A DNA stretch of 64,000 nt from Sedimenticola sp. (lineage in GTDB: Bacteria; Pseudomonadota; Gammaproteobacteria; Chromatiales; Chromatiaceae). The translations under genes and the position numbers were made by a program. This document shows, one piece after another, positions 1 through 9,569 of this stretch. The notes under the pieces are model-generated. The model worked only from the letters and a program-made list of their open reading frames with translations. It ran no database searches and was not told the origin of the DNA. The stretch covers positions 1-64,000 of the forward strand of contig JALSQZ010000059.1 of NCBI GenBank assembly GCA_026985055.1. The letters run 5' to 3'. How positions within the stretch are numbered: the stretch's first letter is position 1; every line of letters starts with the position of its first letter.

Positions 1-114
1 AAACCGGATAGCATGACAGGTACAAACTGTATCCAGCATAATCGTCACGCAACATGCTGTAATTCATGGTAAAAAACCCACATTTTGCGCGTTCTGGTGC
101 AATATTCGGGTTAG
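1..114 (-). mobile_element. End of a MITE-like element, cut by the window edge
   Basis: These bases are a near-perfect inverted copy of positions 15399-15512. The right end carries GGTGCAATATTCGGG followed by TTAG, the same terminal sequence that closes the complete element at 15399-15647, which is flanked by CTAG. No protein is encoded in the visible part. The rest of the copy lies to the left of the window, so a full-length insertion sequence there cannot be excluded. Confidence 0.75.
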
Positions 115-115
115 A

Positions 116-2062
116 TCACGGTGAGGGGCTTTGCTTCCAGGCATTGAGTCCGTGCTTGTAGATATGGTTGGCTCCCTGATAGTAAGCGATGTTTTTTCTG
201 CTGAAGTCGTCGGGTTCCTGCAGAACGGATACCTGGGGATTGTCTGATTCGGGGTTTTTCTGCAGGATGATTTCCTTTTTCGGCGCCAGTATGGACATGC
301 GTCCGGGCTGATACAGCCCCAGTTTTTGATAGTTTCCGATCAGGGCTCGTTCCTTGCTGACTGGAGTGGTGAAGATGTTTCTGCCGAAGAACATGGAGTC
401 GTAGTCCATGTTCAGCAACGCCAGCAGCGTCGGAGCCAGGTCGATCTGGCTGGAGAGTTTCTCTACTCTGGCAGGTTCAAGATGTTCCGGGGCGTAGATG
501 AATAACGGGATGTGGTATTTCTTCAGTGGCAGATCCACCTTGCCGGCACTGCTGGCGCAGTGGTCGGCCACGATGACGAACAGGGTATCCTTGAACCAGG
601 GTTTTTTTCTGGCTTTGGAAAGAAAATCACCAATGGCCCAATCCGTATATTTCACTGCTCCCCCACGCCCGGTGCCGGAGGGAGTATCGATTCGTCCGTT
701 CGGGTAGGTGTAGGGGCGGTGGTTGGAGGTAGTCATGATCTGCTGAAGAAAAGGCCTGCCCGCCGCCCAGGATTTGTCCGCCGCCTTGATTGCCTGACGA
801 TAGAGGTCTTCATCCGACATGCCCCAGGCATTGGTAAAGATCATGTCCTCATCGGGGACGCTGGATTGGTCGATGACCTGGTAGCCATTACCGGAAAAGA
901 AGGCGTTCATATTGTCGAAATAGCCTCTGCCACCATAGAGAAAGCGCACGTCATAACCTTTTTCTGCCAATACATTGCCCAGGGACCACATGTTCGACTC
1001 ATGGCCCAGGCGTTTTACGATGGAGCGTCCCGGAGTGGGGGGGATGGAAAGGGTTATGGCTTCGAGACCACGGGTAGTGCGCGTGCCGGTAGCATAGAAA
1101 TTGGTAAAGAACAGGGACTCCTGCGCCAGTTTGTCCAGGTTGGGAGTGCGGTGCTTGCGGTGCCCGAATACGCCCAGATAGCGGGCGCTGAGGCTCTCCA
1201 CCGTGATCAGCATGATGTTCAGGTGTTTTTCTTCGCCAGGGTTGTCGATATGTCGAAGAATCTGATATGGCCCTTTTTTGACGAACTGGCTGTTGCTCTC
1301 CCGGACTTCGTCCTTTAGTCGGCGGGAAGCTTCCAAATCGTCAATGGTGGCATAAAACTGCTCATAGTCCAGCTCGTTGTTTCTGAAGGCAGCGAAGAAC
1401 TGATAGGGGCCGTTGCCTGCGAGTTCGTTCTGGTAGTTGTTGCCGGAAAACTGACGCAGATCCTGATCCAGCAACGCTATACCGGCCGTGGCTGTCAAAG
1501 CCACAACAATGAACATTGCAAGCCGGTGGGAGAAGGATTCGCGAGTTTGTAAAACCTTTTTCAGCCGTGGACGCAAAAAGACGTATACCGGGATGCTGAC
1601 AATCAGAATCCCGCTCAGCAGCAGTGGCAAGGGGTAGGATTCATTGATGTTGTCGGTTACTTCCCGCCGATAGACCAGATAATCTACCGCGATGAAGTTG
1701 AAACGCACGGAAAATTCTTCCCAGAACAGCCATTCCGCTACTGCGATGAAGCCCAGACCATAGATACTTATGAATACCATGGCATGCACCAGCCAGGCAT
1801 TTACACGGCTGTGCCACCAGCGTTCCGGCATCAGCAACAGATAGAGGGAGGGAAGCAGAGCCAGATAGGCATAAAATACCAGGTCATAAGTCCAGCCCCG
1901 CAGCATGATCTGCACGATGTCTGCCAGGCCCAGGTTGGCTTCGGCAGAGAACCAGGCCATCAGGGCCAGACGTGTCAGAGTGAAGTACAGCGCCGAAGTA
2001 AACAACAAATAAATTGCCAGGCTGAAGCGACTGGCAGGAACTGCGGTAGAATCAGGTTTCAT
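116..2062 (-). CDS. LTA synthase/sulfatase family membrane enzyme
   Basis: A 648-residue protein with about five N-terminal membrane helices (roughly residues 15-200) and a C-terminal extracytoplasmic sulfatase-type domain of the alkaline phosphatase superfamily (roughly 270-600). The domain opens with NIMLITVESLSARYLG, the usual metal and nucleophile segment, and later has VIVADHCASS, the metal-binding DH motif. This layout is that of lipoteichoic acid synthase-like phosphoglycerol or phosphoethanolamine transferases, which in Gram-negatives decorate periplasmic glucans or lipids. The true substrate cannot be read from sequence. The gene stands alone downstream of the phosphate transporter on the same strand, with no strong ribosome binding site before the ATG. 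Confidence 0.85.
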   Translation of the reverse strand: MKPDSTAVPASRFSLAIYLLFTSALYFTLTRLALMAWFSAEANLGLADIVQIMLRGWTYDLVFYAYLALLPSLYLLLMPERWWHSRVNAWLVHAMVFISIYGLGFIAVAEWLFWEEFSVRFNFIAVDYLVYRREVTDNINESYPLPLLLSGILIVSIPVYVFLRPRLKKVLQTRESFSHRLAMFIVVALTATAGIALLDQDLRQFSGNNYQNELAGNGPYQFFAAFRNNELDYEQFYATIDDLEASRRLKDEVRESNSQFVKKGPYQILRHIDNPGEEKHLNIMLITVESLSARYLGVFGHRKHRTPNLDKLAQESLFFTNFYATGTRTTRGLEAITLSIPPTPGRSIVKRLGHESNMWSLGNVLAEKGYDVRFLYGGRGYFDNMNAFFSGNGYQVIDQSSVPDEDMIFTNAWGMSDEDLYRQAIKAADKSWAAGRPFLQQIMTTSNHRPYTYPNGRIDTPSGTGRGGAVKYTDWAIGDFLSKARKKPWFKDTLFVIVADHCASSAGKVDLPLKKYHIPLFIYAPEHLEPARVEKLSSQIDLAPTLLALLNMDYDSMFFGRNIFTTPVSKERALIGNYQKLGLYQPGRMSILAPKKEIILQKNPESDNPQVSVLQEPDDFSRKNIAYYQGANHIYKHGLNAWKQSPSP

Positions 2063-2174
2063 ATCCGATAAGTGGTCTGGAGTCGCCAGAACCGGAGCTT
2101 ACCCTGCGAACCTTAAGGGAAGCTTATGTCCAGGCGACTGCTACTGGTCAGCAGACGCTTCCTTTTGCCGGGAA

Positions 2175-3740
2175 TCAGAGCATCATGCCACGTATGGTGT
2201 AATACAGCATGGCGGCCATCAGACCGGAAGCAGGAACGGTAATCACCCAGGCGGCGGCAATCTTCATCAGCGCGGAACGTTTTACCAGTTCCTTGTGGTA
2301 GATTTTTTTCAGTCCTTTCCGTTCTTTCTTGGTCAGTTCGGCTTCGGTCTTGTGTTTTTTCAGTTCTGCCAGCATCAGCCCTTTTTCATAGACGGAGGCG
2401 CGGCGAAAATCGTTGAGGAAAGCTTCGATGACTTCATGATCCTTGCCGGCATGGTGTTCCTTTATCTGTTCTATCATGCGCGCATAGGAAGCTTTGATGA
2501 ATTCGCGCAGAAACCCCACGCCAAACACCGCGCCCACGGCGATGTGCGTGGAGCTGACGGGAAGTCCCATCTGGGTGGCAATGATGACGGTGATGGCGGC
2601 GGCCATGGCAATGGAGAAAGCACGCATCTGATCCAGTTCAGTGATCTCCGAGCCTACGGTTCGGATCAGCTTTGGACCATACAGGGCCAGGCCTATGGCG
2701 ATACCAATGGCGCCAACGGTCATTACCCACAAGGGGATGGCGGCTTTCTTGGCAATCCCACCATGCAGAATCGCGTCGTTGATGGCGGCCAGAGGGCCAA
2801 CGGCATTGGCTACGTCATTGGCGCCATGGGCAAAACTCAGCAGTGCGGCGGCAAAAATGAGCGGCAGGGTGAACAGCCGGTTGACGCTGGCTTTTTCATT
2901 GGCCATCCGGTTTGCCTGACGGGCAATCATGGGTTTGACGATGATATAGATTGCGATGGCGACGATCAGGCCGATACCCACGGCGGTCATGAAATCAGTC
3001 TTCCAGATCTTCTTCAGTCCCTTGATCACCAGATAGGTGCTGAAAGCCCAGGCCATGACAGCAATGAATATGGGTACCATGCGCTTGGAAGCAGCGATCA
3101 TGTCGCTGCGGTAGGTGATGGTGCGCTTTATCAGATACAGGAACCCGGCGGCGATGATTCCACCCAGAACCGGGGAAATGACCCAGCTGGCGGCGATGGT
3201 GCCCATCTTGGGCCAGTTGGCTATGCCCAGCCCGCCGGCGGCGATACCGGCCCCCAAAACTCCTCCTACGATGGAATGGGTGGTGGACACGGGGGCTCCC
3301 AGGGATGTGGCAATATTCAACCAGATTGCGCCGGCCAGCAGGGCAGCCATCATGATCCAGATGAACACATCGGTGTCGTTGATCAGGGCAGGATCGATGA
3401 TGCCTTTCTTGATCGTGCCCACGACTTCGCCCCCGGCGATTAGGGCGCCAGCGGCTTCAAAGATGGCGGCGATGAGTATGGCACCAGTGAGAGTCAGGGC
3501 ACGGGACCCCACGGCGGGACCCACATTGTTGGCGACATCGTTGGCGCCGATGTTCAGCGCCATGTAGCCCCCGATCATGGCGGCAGCGATCAGCATAAGG
3601 CCATTGTGAATTTCGGTGAATTCATATCCCGTGTACATCATGATCAGGATGATGAACATCAGGCCAATGCCCAGGCGGAACAATTCCGGACGCCCTGACT
3701 GGGCGGCCGATTCGATCTGATTGATGTTTTTGAGTTCCAT
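2175..3740 (-). CDS. Inorganic phosphate transporter, PiT family
   Basis: A 521-residue polytopic inner-membrane protein that should import phosphate with a cation. Both halves carry the PiT signature: GANDVANNVGP near residue 65 and GANDVANAVGP near residue 305, reflecting the internal duplication of the family. The final third has a charged cytoplasmic loop (about residues 420-480, rich in Lys and Glu) before the last helix. The ATG is preceded by a purine-rich AAGGGGG site. A hairpin in the 5' leader (stem arms at 3837-3844 and 3850-3857 on the upstream side) may influence expression. Whether it is a low-affinity housekeeping carrier or is paired with a PhoU-like protein cannot be told, since no DUF47 gene is adjacent. 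Confidence 0.92.
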   Translation of the reverse strand: MELKNINQIESAAQSGRPELFRLGIGLMFIILIMMYTGYEFTEIHNGLMLIAAAMIGGYMALNIGANDVANNVGPAVGSRALTLTGAILIAAIFEAAGALIAGGEVVGTIKKGIIDPALINDTDVFIWIMMAALLAGAIWLNIATSLGAPVSTTHSIVGGVLGAGIAAGGLGIANWPKMGTIAASWVISPVLGGIIAAGFLYLIKRTITYRSDMIAASKRMVPIFIAVMAWAFSTYLVIKGLKKIWKTDFMTAVGIGLIVAIAIYIIVKPMIARQANRMANEKASVNRLFTLPLIFAAALLSFAHGANDVANAVGPLAAINDAILHGGIAKKAAIPLWVMTVGAIGIAIGLALYGPKLIRTVGSEITELDQMRAFSIAMAAAITVIIATQMGLPVSSTHIAVGAVFGVGFLREFIKASYARMIEQIKEHHAGKDHEVIEAFLNDFRRASVYEKGLMLAELKKHKTEAELTKKERKGLKKIYHKELVKRSALMKIAAAWVITVPASGLMAAMLYYTIRGMML

Positions 3741-3966
3741 GACGATACCCCCTTGATTCCGGCGTGGCGGTCACCAGAGATAATCCCCGGATTGGGAACA
3801 AACTGCCGTAGCGAGCCGGATACTGCATGATAAAACTCCGTATCTTCCGGATACGGAAACCCTGATTCACGGGGAAGAATTCTACCCCAGATGGCTTCCT
3901 TGAACCGAATCAGTTTGTTTTGCTTTTTGCATAGAAGTTTATGTGGTATGCAGCAGAAATATTTAT
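3741..3966. other. Intergenic leader region of the phosphate transporter
   Basis: No gene is supported here. On the leftward strand it is the upstream region of the PiT gene. An 8-bp perfect stem (3837-3844 with 3850-3857, 5-base loop) is the only clear structure. The remaining gap up to aroE is occupied by a MITE-like element and the aroE promoter. Confidence 0.5.
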
Positions 3967-4125
3967 GGAGCCTCTGATTAAATCTGAGCGAAGCAGATTG
4001 TGATTCAAAATGTTCCGATACAAGGCGCAAATCGCACGTAATAGCCCGCTATTGCGAAGATTTGCAACGCAGTAGCGGGGCATTTTGGGTGCAAGATGCG
4101 AGTTCATGATTTAATCAGAGGTTCC
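3967..4125. mobile_element. Small MITE-like element with 18-bp inverted ends
   Basis: The ends are 3967-3984 and 4108-4125; the right end read backwards matches the left at 17 of 18 positions (core CCTCTGATTAAATC). The trinucleotide TAT flanks both sides, which could be a target duplication. The interior of about 120 bp contains a self-complementary AATAGCCCGCTATT and no reading frame that resembles a protein. No transposase is present, so it would be a non-autonomous element mobilised in trans. Confidence 0.7.
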
Positions 4126-4153
4126 TATGCAGCGTAGGTTTGGTCGTGATGCT

Positions 4154-4181
4154 TTTACCCAGGGATGGTTTTGCGTATAGT
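4154..4181 (+). promoter_or_regulatory. Candidate sigma70 promoter for aroE
   Basis: TTTACC at 4154-4159 and TATAGT at 4176-4181 are separated by 16 bases, placing transcription start about 23 bases before the aroE ATG. The match is moderate. It lies just to the right of the MITE-like element, so the insertion has not removed it. Confidence 0.4.
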
Positions 4182-4210
4182 CGCAGCTTTAGACCAATGA
4201 GCAGCAGAGC

Positions 4211-5047
4211 ATGAGCGATCGATATGCCGTTATCGGTAACCCCATCGAGCACAGCAAATCGCCCTTCATTCATTATCGTTTTGCCAGACAGACCGGGCAG
4301 GATCTGGTCTATGAACGGATTCTTGGTGATCTGGAGTATTTTGCGGACGATGTAAGGGGTTTCTTTGCTGCCGGCGGCAAGGGGCTGAACGTAACCGTGC
4401 CGTTCAAGGAACAGGCCTGGCGTCTGGCGGATGAACTGGGAGCCGAGGCGCATACGGCTGGCGCGGTCAATACACTGACTTTGCTGGAAGATGGCCGTGT
4501 TCGTGGCAACAATACCGATGGAGTGGGATTGGTGCGGGATCTGCAACAGAATCTCGGGCTGGATCTTTCTGCCAGACGGGTGCTGTTACTTGGAGCCGGC
4601 GGAGCTTCCAGAGGTGTTGCCCGTCCCTTGCTGGAACAGCAGCCGAAGATACTGGTTATCGCAAACCGGACGGCTGCCCGTGCTCGGGATCTGGCCGCCC
4701 AGTTGCAATCCTTCGGCCCGGTGGCCGGATCTGGACTGGATGAACTGGGGGAAGAACCGTTCGATCTGGTGATAAACGGTACCGCCGCCGGCCTGAAGGG
4801 TGAGGTGCCGCAGATTTCACCACGGTGTTTCGGCAGGGATGCCTGGGCATACGATATGATGTATGCTGCTGAACCCACGGCTTTCGTCAAGTGGGCCCGG
4901 GAACAGGGCGTGGCGCATGCCGTAGACGGTCTGGGAATGCTGGTCGAGCAGGCAGCCGAATCTTTTTTTCTGTGGCGGGGGATTCGCCCGGATACGGAAA
5001 ACCTACTTGAGGAAATGAGGAGTGGAATACAAAATGAAACTGGATAA
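4211..5047 (+). CDS. aroE: Shikimate dehydrogenase (NADP)
   Basis: A 278-residue cytosolic enzyme that reduces 3-dehydroshikimate to shikimate in the chorismate pathway. The substrate-binding segment NPIEHSKSPFIH lies at residues 10-21, NVTVPFK with the catalytic lysine near 60-66, NTDGVG near 100, and the NADP-binding loop GAGGASRG near 127. Length is normal for the family. Its 3' end overlaps the start of the following lipoprotein gene by 14 bases, suggesting cotranscription although the functions look unrelated. Confidence 0.95.
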   Translation: MSDRYAVIGNPIEHSKSPFIHYRFARQTGQDLVYERILGDLEYFADDVRGFFAAGGKGLNVTVPFKEQAWRLADELGAEAHTAGAVNTLTLLEDGRVRGNNTDGVGLVRDLQQNLGLDLSARRVLLLGAGGASRGVARPLLEQQPKILVIANRTAARARDLAAQLQSFGPVAGSGLDELGEEPFDLVINGTAAGLKGEVPQISPRCFGRDAWAYDMMYAAEPTAFVKWAREQGVAHAVDGLGMLVEQAAESFFLWRGIRPDTENLLEEMRSGIQNETG

Positions 5048-6770
5048 AGGAAATCTGACTCGCGCTTTGCTGGCTGGTCTGCTGGTGCTGGGCCTGGGGG
5101 CCTGCAGCGACAGTGAAGACAAGCAGGAGCGCAAAGCGGCTGTTGAAGCAGTGAAGGAATTTTCATTGCTGGGTTTGGTGCCGGCAGATTCGCCGTATGT
5201 GATGGTTGGCAGCCGCCGCATGCCTGTTGCGCTGAGTGAAAAGATGGTCAGAGCAGCGGCTGGTGACATCGAAAATGGCAATGTGCGCAAGATGCTGGCC
5301 GCCAGCATGGAGGAAGATGCCGTCGATGAAAAGACAACAAAGATAATGAAGTTGATGGACGCCATTTTGTCGGAACTGGAAGGCAAAATGAATTCCGAAG
5401 GCTTCCGTTCCCTGGGAGTACCCATCAATGGACGGGCCATGTTCTATGGCCTGGGGGTTCTTCCTGTGCTTTGGCTGGAAGTGGAAGATCCGGCCAGATT
5501 TGAGGCGCTGCTGTCTCGTATAGAGGAAAAAAGCGGTTTGAAGGCGGAAAAACTCACTAATGGTGAGATGAGCTACCGCCGCTTTGCAATGGATGAACTG
5601 ACTGCGGTTCTGGGGGTAAAAAAGGATTGGGCCGTGTTCGCCCTGCTTCCCGCCAGCTCCGAAAAGGAGCTGCTGCCTCTCGCATTCGGTGAGAAGCGAC
5701 CGGAGAAATCCCTGCAGGATACCGGCAGCTTCAAGACCTTTGTCGAGAAACGCCATTTCCTGGGATATGGCGATGGCTACGTCGATCTGGTTCGTCTTGC
5801 GGAAATGTCCCTGGGCGAGGCGCAGGGTGTAAACGCCCAGGTTCTCCAGGCGATTGGGGCCGACCCCAAGGATGTGTCTCCGGCATGTCGCAGCTTCATC
5901 AAGACAACAGTGCAATCCGTGCCTCTGATCAGCTTTGGCTTCTCTGAAGCCACGGAAAGCCGCTACACCATCAAGGCTGCCGTTGAAACTTCTCCGGGCG
6001 TGGCCGCTTGGCTGAAAAAGATGACGGCGCCTGTACCTGGCGTGGGCATGGATTCCAATGCCATGCTCGGTTTTGGCATGGGGCTGGATCTGCCGCAGCT
6101 GCGTGACGGATTCAAGGCCATGATGCGCAGCTTCATCGAGAATGGCAAGGATTGCGAAATGGTCGACAAGGATGCGCTCACCCAGACCATGCAGGGGATG
6201 GACATGATGCTCAATCCGATGTTTGCCGGAATCAAGGGTTTCGATCTGGCGGTCAATGATCTGGAAATCGATCCCCAGAGCATGTCTCCCAAGGCGGTGG
6301 ATGCACAGTTGGTAGTGGCATCTGTCGATCCCAAGGGGATGTTCGGCATGCTGGGCATGCTGAACCCGCAATTTGCCCAGATTGACCTTCCCGTGGATGG
6401 CTCTCCGGTAAAGCTTCCAGTGGAAGGCATGGCGCCCATGGCGCCGCCTACCTACGCCGCGATCAAGGGAGAAGTGCTGGCGCTGAAGCTTGGCGGCACG
6501 GCTCCTGATGGAATCGACAGGCTGCTGGATGCCAAGACGGCGAAAACGCCTCCCATGCTGGCGATCAGCTACAACCCTGAAAAACTGTTCAAGGCAGTCG
6601 CTCCCGGCCTGAAGAACATGATGGAATCCATGCAGGGCGATGACGCAGAAGAACTCAAGTCTGCATACCAGTCTTTGCAATCCGCCGCAGACATCTACAA
6701 GTACGGGCAGTTCCGTATGCTGGGTACCGATGTCGGCATGGAATTTGTGAGTACCGCTGAGCTGAAGTAG
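5034..6770 (+). CDS. Predicted lipoprotein of unknown function
   Basis: A 578-residue protein beginning with a signal peptide and lipobox: LVLGLGAC, with the cysteine near residue 24. The ATG at 5034 is chosen because it gives a proper signal sequence; an in-frame ATG lies four codons upstream. The rest is soluble, rich in Met, Gly and Pro (for example repeated GM/MDM stretches between 340 and 450), with no motif I recognise. It overlaps aroE by 14 bases and is therefore probably cotranscribed. It is likely an envelope-anchored protein; no enzymatic role is suggested. Confidence 0.75.
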   Translation: MKLDKGNLTRALLAGLLVLGLGACSDSEDKQERKAAVEAVKEFSLLGLVPADSPYVMVGSRRMPVALSEKMVRAAAGDIENGNVRKMLAASMEEDAVDEKTTKIMKLMDAILSELEGKMNSEGFRSLGVPINGRAMFYGLGVLPVLWLEVEDPARFEALLSRIEEKSGLKAEKLTNGEMSYRRFAMDELTAVLGVKKDWAVFALLPASSEKELLPLAFGEKRPEKSLQDTGSFKTFVEKRHFLGYGDGYVDLVRLAEMSLGEAQGVNAQVLQAIGADPKDVSPACRSFIKTTVQSVPLISFGFSEATESRYTIKAAVETSPGVAAWLKKMTAPVPGVGMDSNAMLGFGMGLDLPQLRDGFKAMMRSFIENGKDCEMVDKDALTQTMQGMDMMLNPMFAGIKGFDLAVNDLEIDPQSMSPKAVDAQLVVASVDPKGMFGMLGMLNPQFAQIDLPVDGSPVKLPVEGMAPMAPPTYAAIKGEVLALKLGGTAPDGIDRLLDAKTAKTPPMLAISYNPEKLFKAVAPGLKNMMESMQGDDAEELKSAYQSLQSAADIYKYGQFRMLGTDVGMEFVSTAELK

Positions 6771-6883
6771 TCCCGTCTGCTGTATTCTGCCGCCAGCATG
6801 CCTTCCGGTGTGCTGGTGGCAGTACCCCCAAGGCCGGGTTACTATTTCTCCCTATTCGTTTTGCGCAACCCAACTGATCCGGT

Positions 6884-8920
6884 ATGACCAATCCCCTTCT
6901 TGATTTCAGTACTCTGCCCGCCTTCTCCCGTATCCGGCCTTCCCATGTGGAACCGGCCATCGATACCCTGTTGAAAGAGAATCGCGCAAAGGTGAACAAG
7001 CTGCTGCAGACCGTGGATCAGCCGGACTGGTACAACTTCATCGAGCCTCTGGAAGAGCTGGAGGATCGCCTCTCACGTGCCTGGGCGCCGGTGTCCCATC
7101 TCAATGCCGTAGTCAATTCGGAAGATCTGCGCGAGGCGTATAACCAATGTCTGCCCAAACTTTCAGACTATGCCACGGAAATGGGTCAGAACCATGCCTT
7201 GTTCAAGGCGTATCAGGCGGTGGAAAACGGAGCTGTGGATCTGAACGATGCACAGCGCAAATTGCTGGAGAACGCGCTGCGGGATTTCCGTCTGTCCGGG
7301 GTGGATCTGCCTGAGAAGCAAAAGCATCGCTTTGGTGAAATTGCCAGCCGTCTATCAGAGCTTGGCGCGCGCTTCCAGGAAAACCTTCTCGATGCCACCA
7401 ATGCGTGGAGCAAGCAGATCACAAACGAAGAACAACTCGCCGGTCTGCCGGATTCGGCCAGGGATCTCGCCCGGCAGACGGCACAGCAGCGTGACCGGGA
7501 AGGCTGGCTGCTGACCCTGGAGTATCCATCCTACATGCCGGTTGTCACCTATGCGGATGACCGTGAGCTGCGTCGTGAACTCTATGAAGCCTTCGCCACC
7601 CGGGCATCGGATCAGGGGCCGGATGCCGGACGATTCGACAACAGCGCCGTCATGGAGGAAATGCTTGCCCTGCGTCACGAGATGGCCGCGCTTCTGGGCT
7701 ATGCCAACTATGCGGAACTTTCTCTGGCAACCAAAATGGCGCGATCCACCCAGGAGGTAATGGAGTTTCTCAATGATCTGGCCGGACGCGCGCGCCACCA
7801 GGGTGAACAGGAGCTGGCCGAGTTGCGCAGCTTTGCCCGGGAGCAGTACGGGGTTGATGAGCTGCAAGCCTGGGACATGGCGTACTACAGCGAAAAGCTG
7901 CGCCAGCAGCGTTACAGCATAAGCCAGGAAGAGCTCAAACCCTGGTTTCCCGAGACCCGTGTCATACCCGGCATGTTCGAAGTGGTCGGGCGGGTGTTTG
8001 GGGTACAGATACGGGAGAGTGACAAAAACGTCGATACCTGGCATCCGGATGTGCGTTTTTATGAAATCCATGACCAATCCGGTGGCCTGCTGGGTGAGTT
8101 TTATTTTGATCTCTATGCCCGTCCGAACAAGCGTGGTGGTGCCTGGATGGCGGACGCCGTGTCGCGCATGAAGACGCGCAATCGGCAACAGCTCCCGGTG
8201 GCTTTCATGACCTGCAATTTTACCCCACCCGTGGGTGGCAAGCCCGCATTGCTGACCCATGACGAAGTACAGACCCTGTTCCACGAGTTCGGTCATGGGC
8301 TGCATCACATGCTGACCCAGGTGGATTATCCGTCCATCTCCGGCATTTCCGGTGTGGCCTGGGACGCGGTGGAGCTGCCATCCCAGTTCATGGAAAACTG
8401 GTGCTGGGAAAAACAGGCGCTCAAGCTCATTTCGGGGCACTATGAAACCGGTGCGCCTCTGCCCGATGAACTCCATCAGCGCATGCTGGATGCACGCAAT
8501 TTCCAGTCCGCCATGCAGCTGCTGCGGCAACTGGAGTTTGCCCTGTTTGATTTTCGGATTCATCTTGATTACCAGCCGGAGAAGGGCGGGCGTATCTATG
8601 AAATACTTCAGCAGGTGCGTCAGCAGGTTTCGGTAGTCATGCCGCCGCCATGGAACCGTTTTGCCCACGGTTTTTCACATATATTTGGTGGCGGGTATGC
8701 AGCCGGGTACTATAGTTACAAGTGGGCTGAAGTATTGTCCGCAGATGCTTTCTCCCTGTTCGAGGAAGAAGGTGTGTTCAATGAAGAGATTGGCAGGGCT
8801 TTTCGACGCAATATACTCGAAAAAGGGGGCAGTGCGGATGCCATGGAATTGTTCAAGAGCTTTCGCGGACGGGAACCCAGCATACAGGCGCTGTTGCGCC
8901 ACTCGGGAATAGCAGAATGA
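6884..8920 (+). CDS. prlC: Oligopeptidase A (M3 zinc metallopeptidase)
   Basis: A 678-residue cytosolic thimet-type oligopeptidase, close to the length of the E. coli enzyme. It degrades short peptides, including cleaved signal peptides. The zinc site LFHEFGHGLHHML (HExxH) is at about residues 464-476, followed some 25 residues later by the glutamate-containing AVELPSQFMENW. The start at 6884 gives the family N-terminus NPLLDFSTLPAFSRI. The stop codon overlaps the ATG of the downstream UPF0149 gene, so the two are translationally coupled. Confidence 0.95.
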   Translation: MTNPLLDFSTLPAFSRIRPSHVEPAIDTLLKENRAKVNKLLQTVDQPDWYNFIEPLEELEDRLSRAWAPVSHLNAVVNSEDLREAYNQCLPKLSDYATEMGQNHALFKAYQAVENGAVDLNDAQRKLLENALRDFRLSGVDLPEKQKHRFGEIASRLSELGARFQENLLDATNAWSKQITNEEQLAGLPDSARDLARQTAQQRDREGWLLTLEYPSYMPVVTYADDRELRRELYEAFATRASDQGPDAGRFDNSAVMEEMLALRHEMAALLGYANYAELSLATKMARSTQEVMEFLNDLAGRARHQGEQELAELRSFAREQYGVDELQAWDMAYYSEKLRQQRYSISQEELKPWFPETRVIPGMFEVVGRVFGVQIRESDKNVDTWHPDVRFYEIHDQSGGLLGEFYFDLYARPNKRGGAWMADAVSRMKTRNRQQLPVAFMTCNFTPPVGGKPALLTHDEVQTLFHEFGHGLHHMLTQVDYPSISGISGVAWDAVELPSQFMENWCWEKQALKLISGHYETGAPLPDELHQRMLDARNFQSAMQLLRQLEFALFDFRIHLDYQPEKGGRIYEILQQVRQQVSVVMPPPWNRFAHGFSHIFGGGYAAGYYSYKWAEVLSADAFSLFEEEGVFNEEIGRAFRRNILEKGGSADAMELFKSFRGREPSIQALLRHSGIAE

Positions 8921-9495
8921 ACCAGATGATGAGCGATGAGCAACTGGAAAGGCTGGAAGATTTTCTCCTGGCGCACATGGAAGAAGGCTGCATGCCGCTG
9001 GATGTGGCGCAAGGGTTTCTTTGTGCCATTGTTTCCGGACAACAGATGATCATGCCCAACCAGTGGCTGCCCAGCATTCTTGGGGAGGCGCAATTTGCTA
9101 CAGACAGTGAAGCCGGTGAGGTCATGGAGATGGTCATGTCTTTGTACAATACCACTCTGGCGGAACTGGAAAACAGGGATTTTTCACCCATGATACTGAG
9201 CATGGAGGAGGGTTATGAGGACAACCCCCTTCCACTTCCCTATGGTTGGTGTGAAGGTTATATCATCGGCTGGAACACTCATGGGGAGACCGCCCTGGAG
9301 GACATGGCTGGTGATGAACAAGCAGCCTTGTATCTTGGCCCGGTGGCGGCTTTTCTCATGTATGAGGAGGATCAGTTGCTAAAACCGCCGAACGAGGCGG
9401 AACACCGTCTGGCGGCAGATCATCTGGCCGACAGTGCGACGGGGCTCTATCACTGGTGGAAGAGCAGACGGGATCTCCCTGTGGGAAATGCCTGA
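8917..9495 (+). CDS. UPF0149 (YecA-type) family protein
   Basis: A 192-residue acidic protein with the UPF0149 fold: an N-terminal helical segment (EQLERLEDFLLAHMEEG), the GWCEGYIIGW motif near residues 108-117 and a C-terminal region ending without the SEC-C zinc motif seen in longer YecA proteins. The family is common in gammaproteobacteria and has no established function. It overlaps prlC by four bases, so it is probably translated from the same transcript. Confidence 0.85.
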   Translation: MNQMMSDEQLERLEDFLLAHMEEGCMPLDVAQGFLCAIVSGQQMIMPNQWLPSILGEAQFATDSEAGEVMEMVMSLYNTTLAELENRDFSPMILSMEEGYEDNPLPLPYGWCEGYIIGWNTHGETALEDMAGDEQAALYLGPVAAFLMYEEDQLLKPPNEAEHRLAADHLADSATGLYHWWKSRRDLPVGNA

Positions 9496-9569
9496 GTTCG
9501 CAGGGACTTGACGTAGAATAAATTGATCGGCCGACAAGAGCCGTTATGAAAAATACGGGAGGAGAAACA

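Noticed and set aside
512..1318. Rightward reading frame of 268 codons inside the LTA synthase-like gene
   Set aside because: No recognisable features, while the opposite strand carries a complete sulfatase-type domain.
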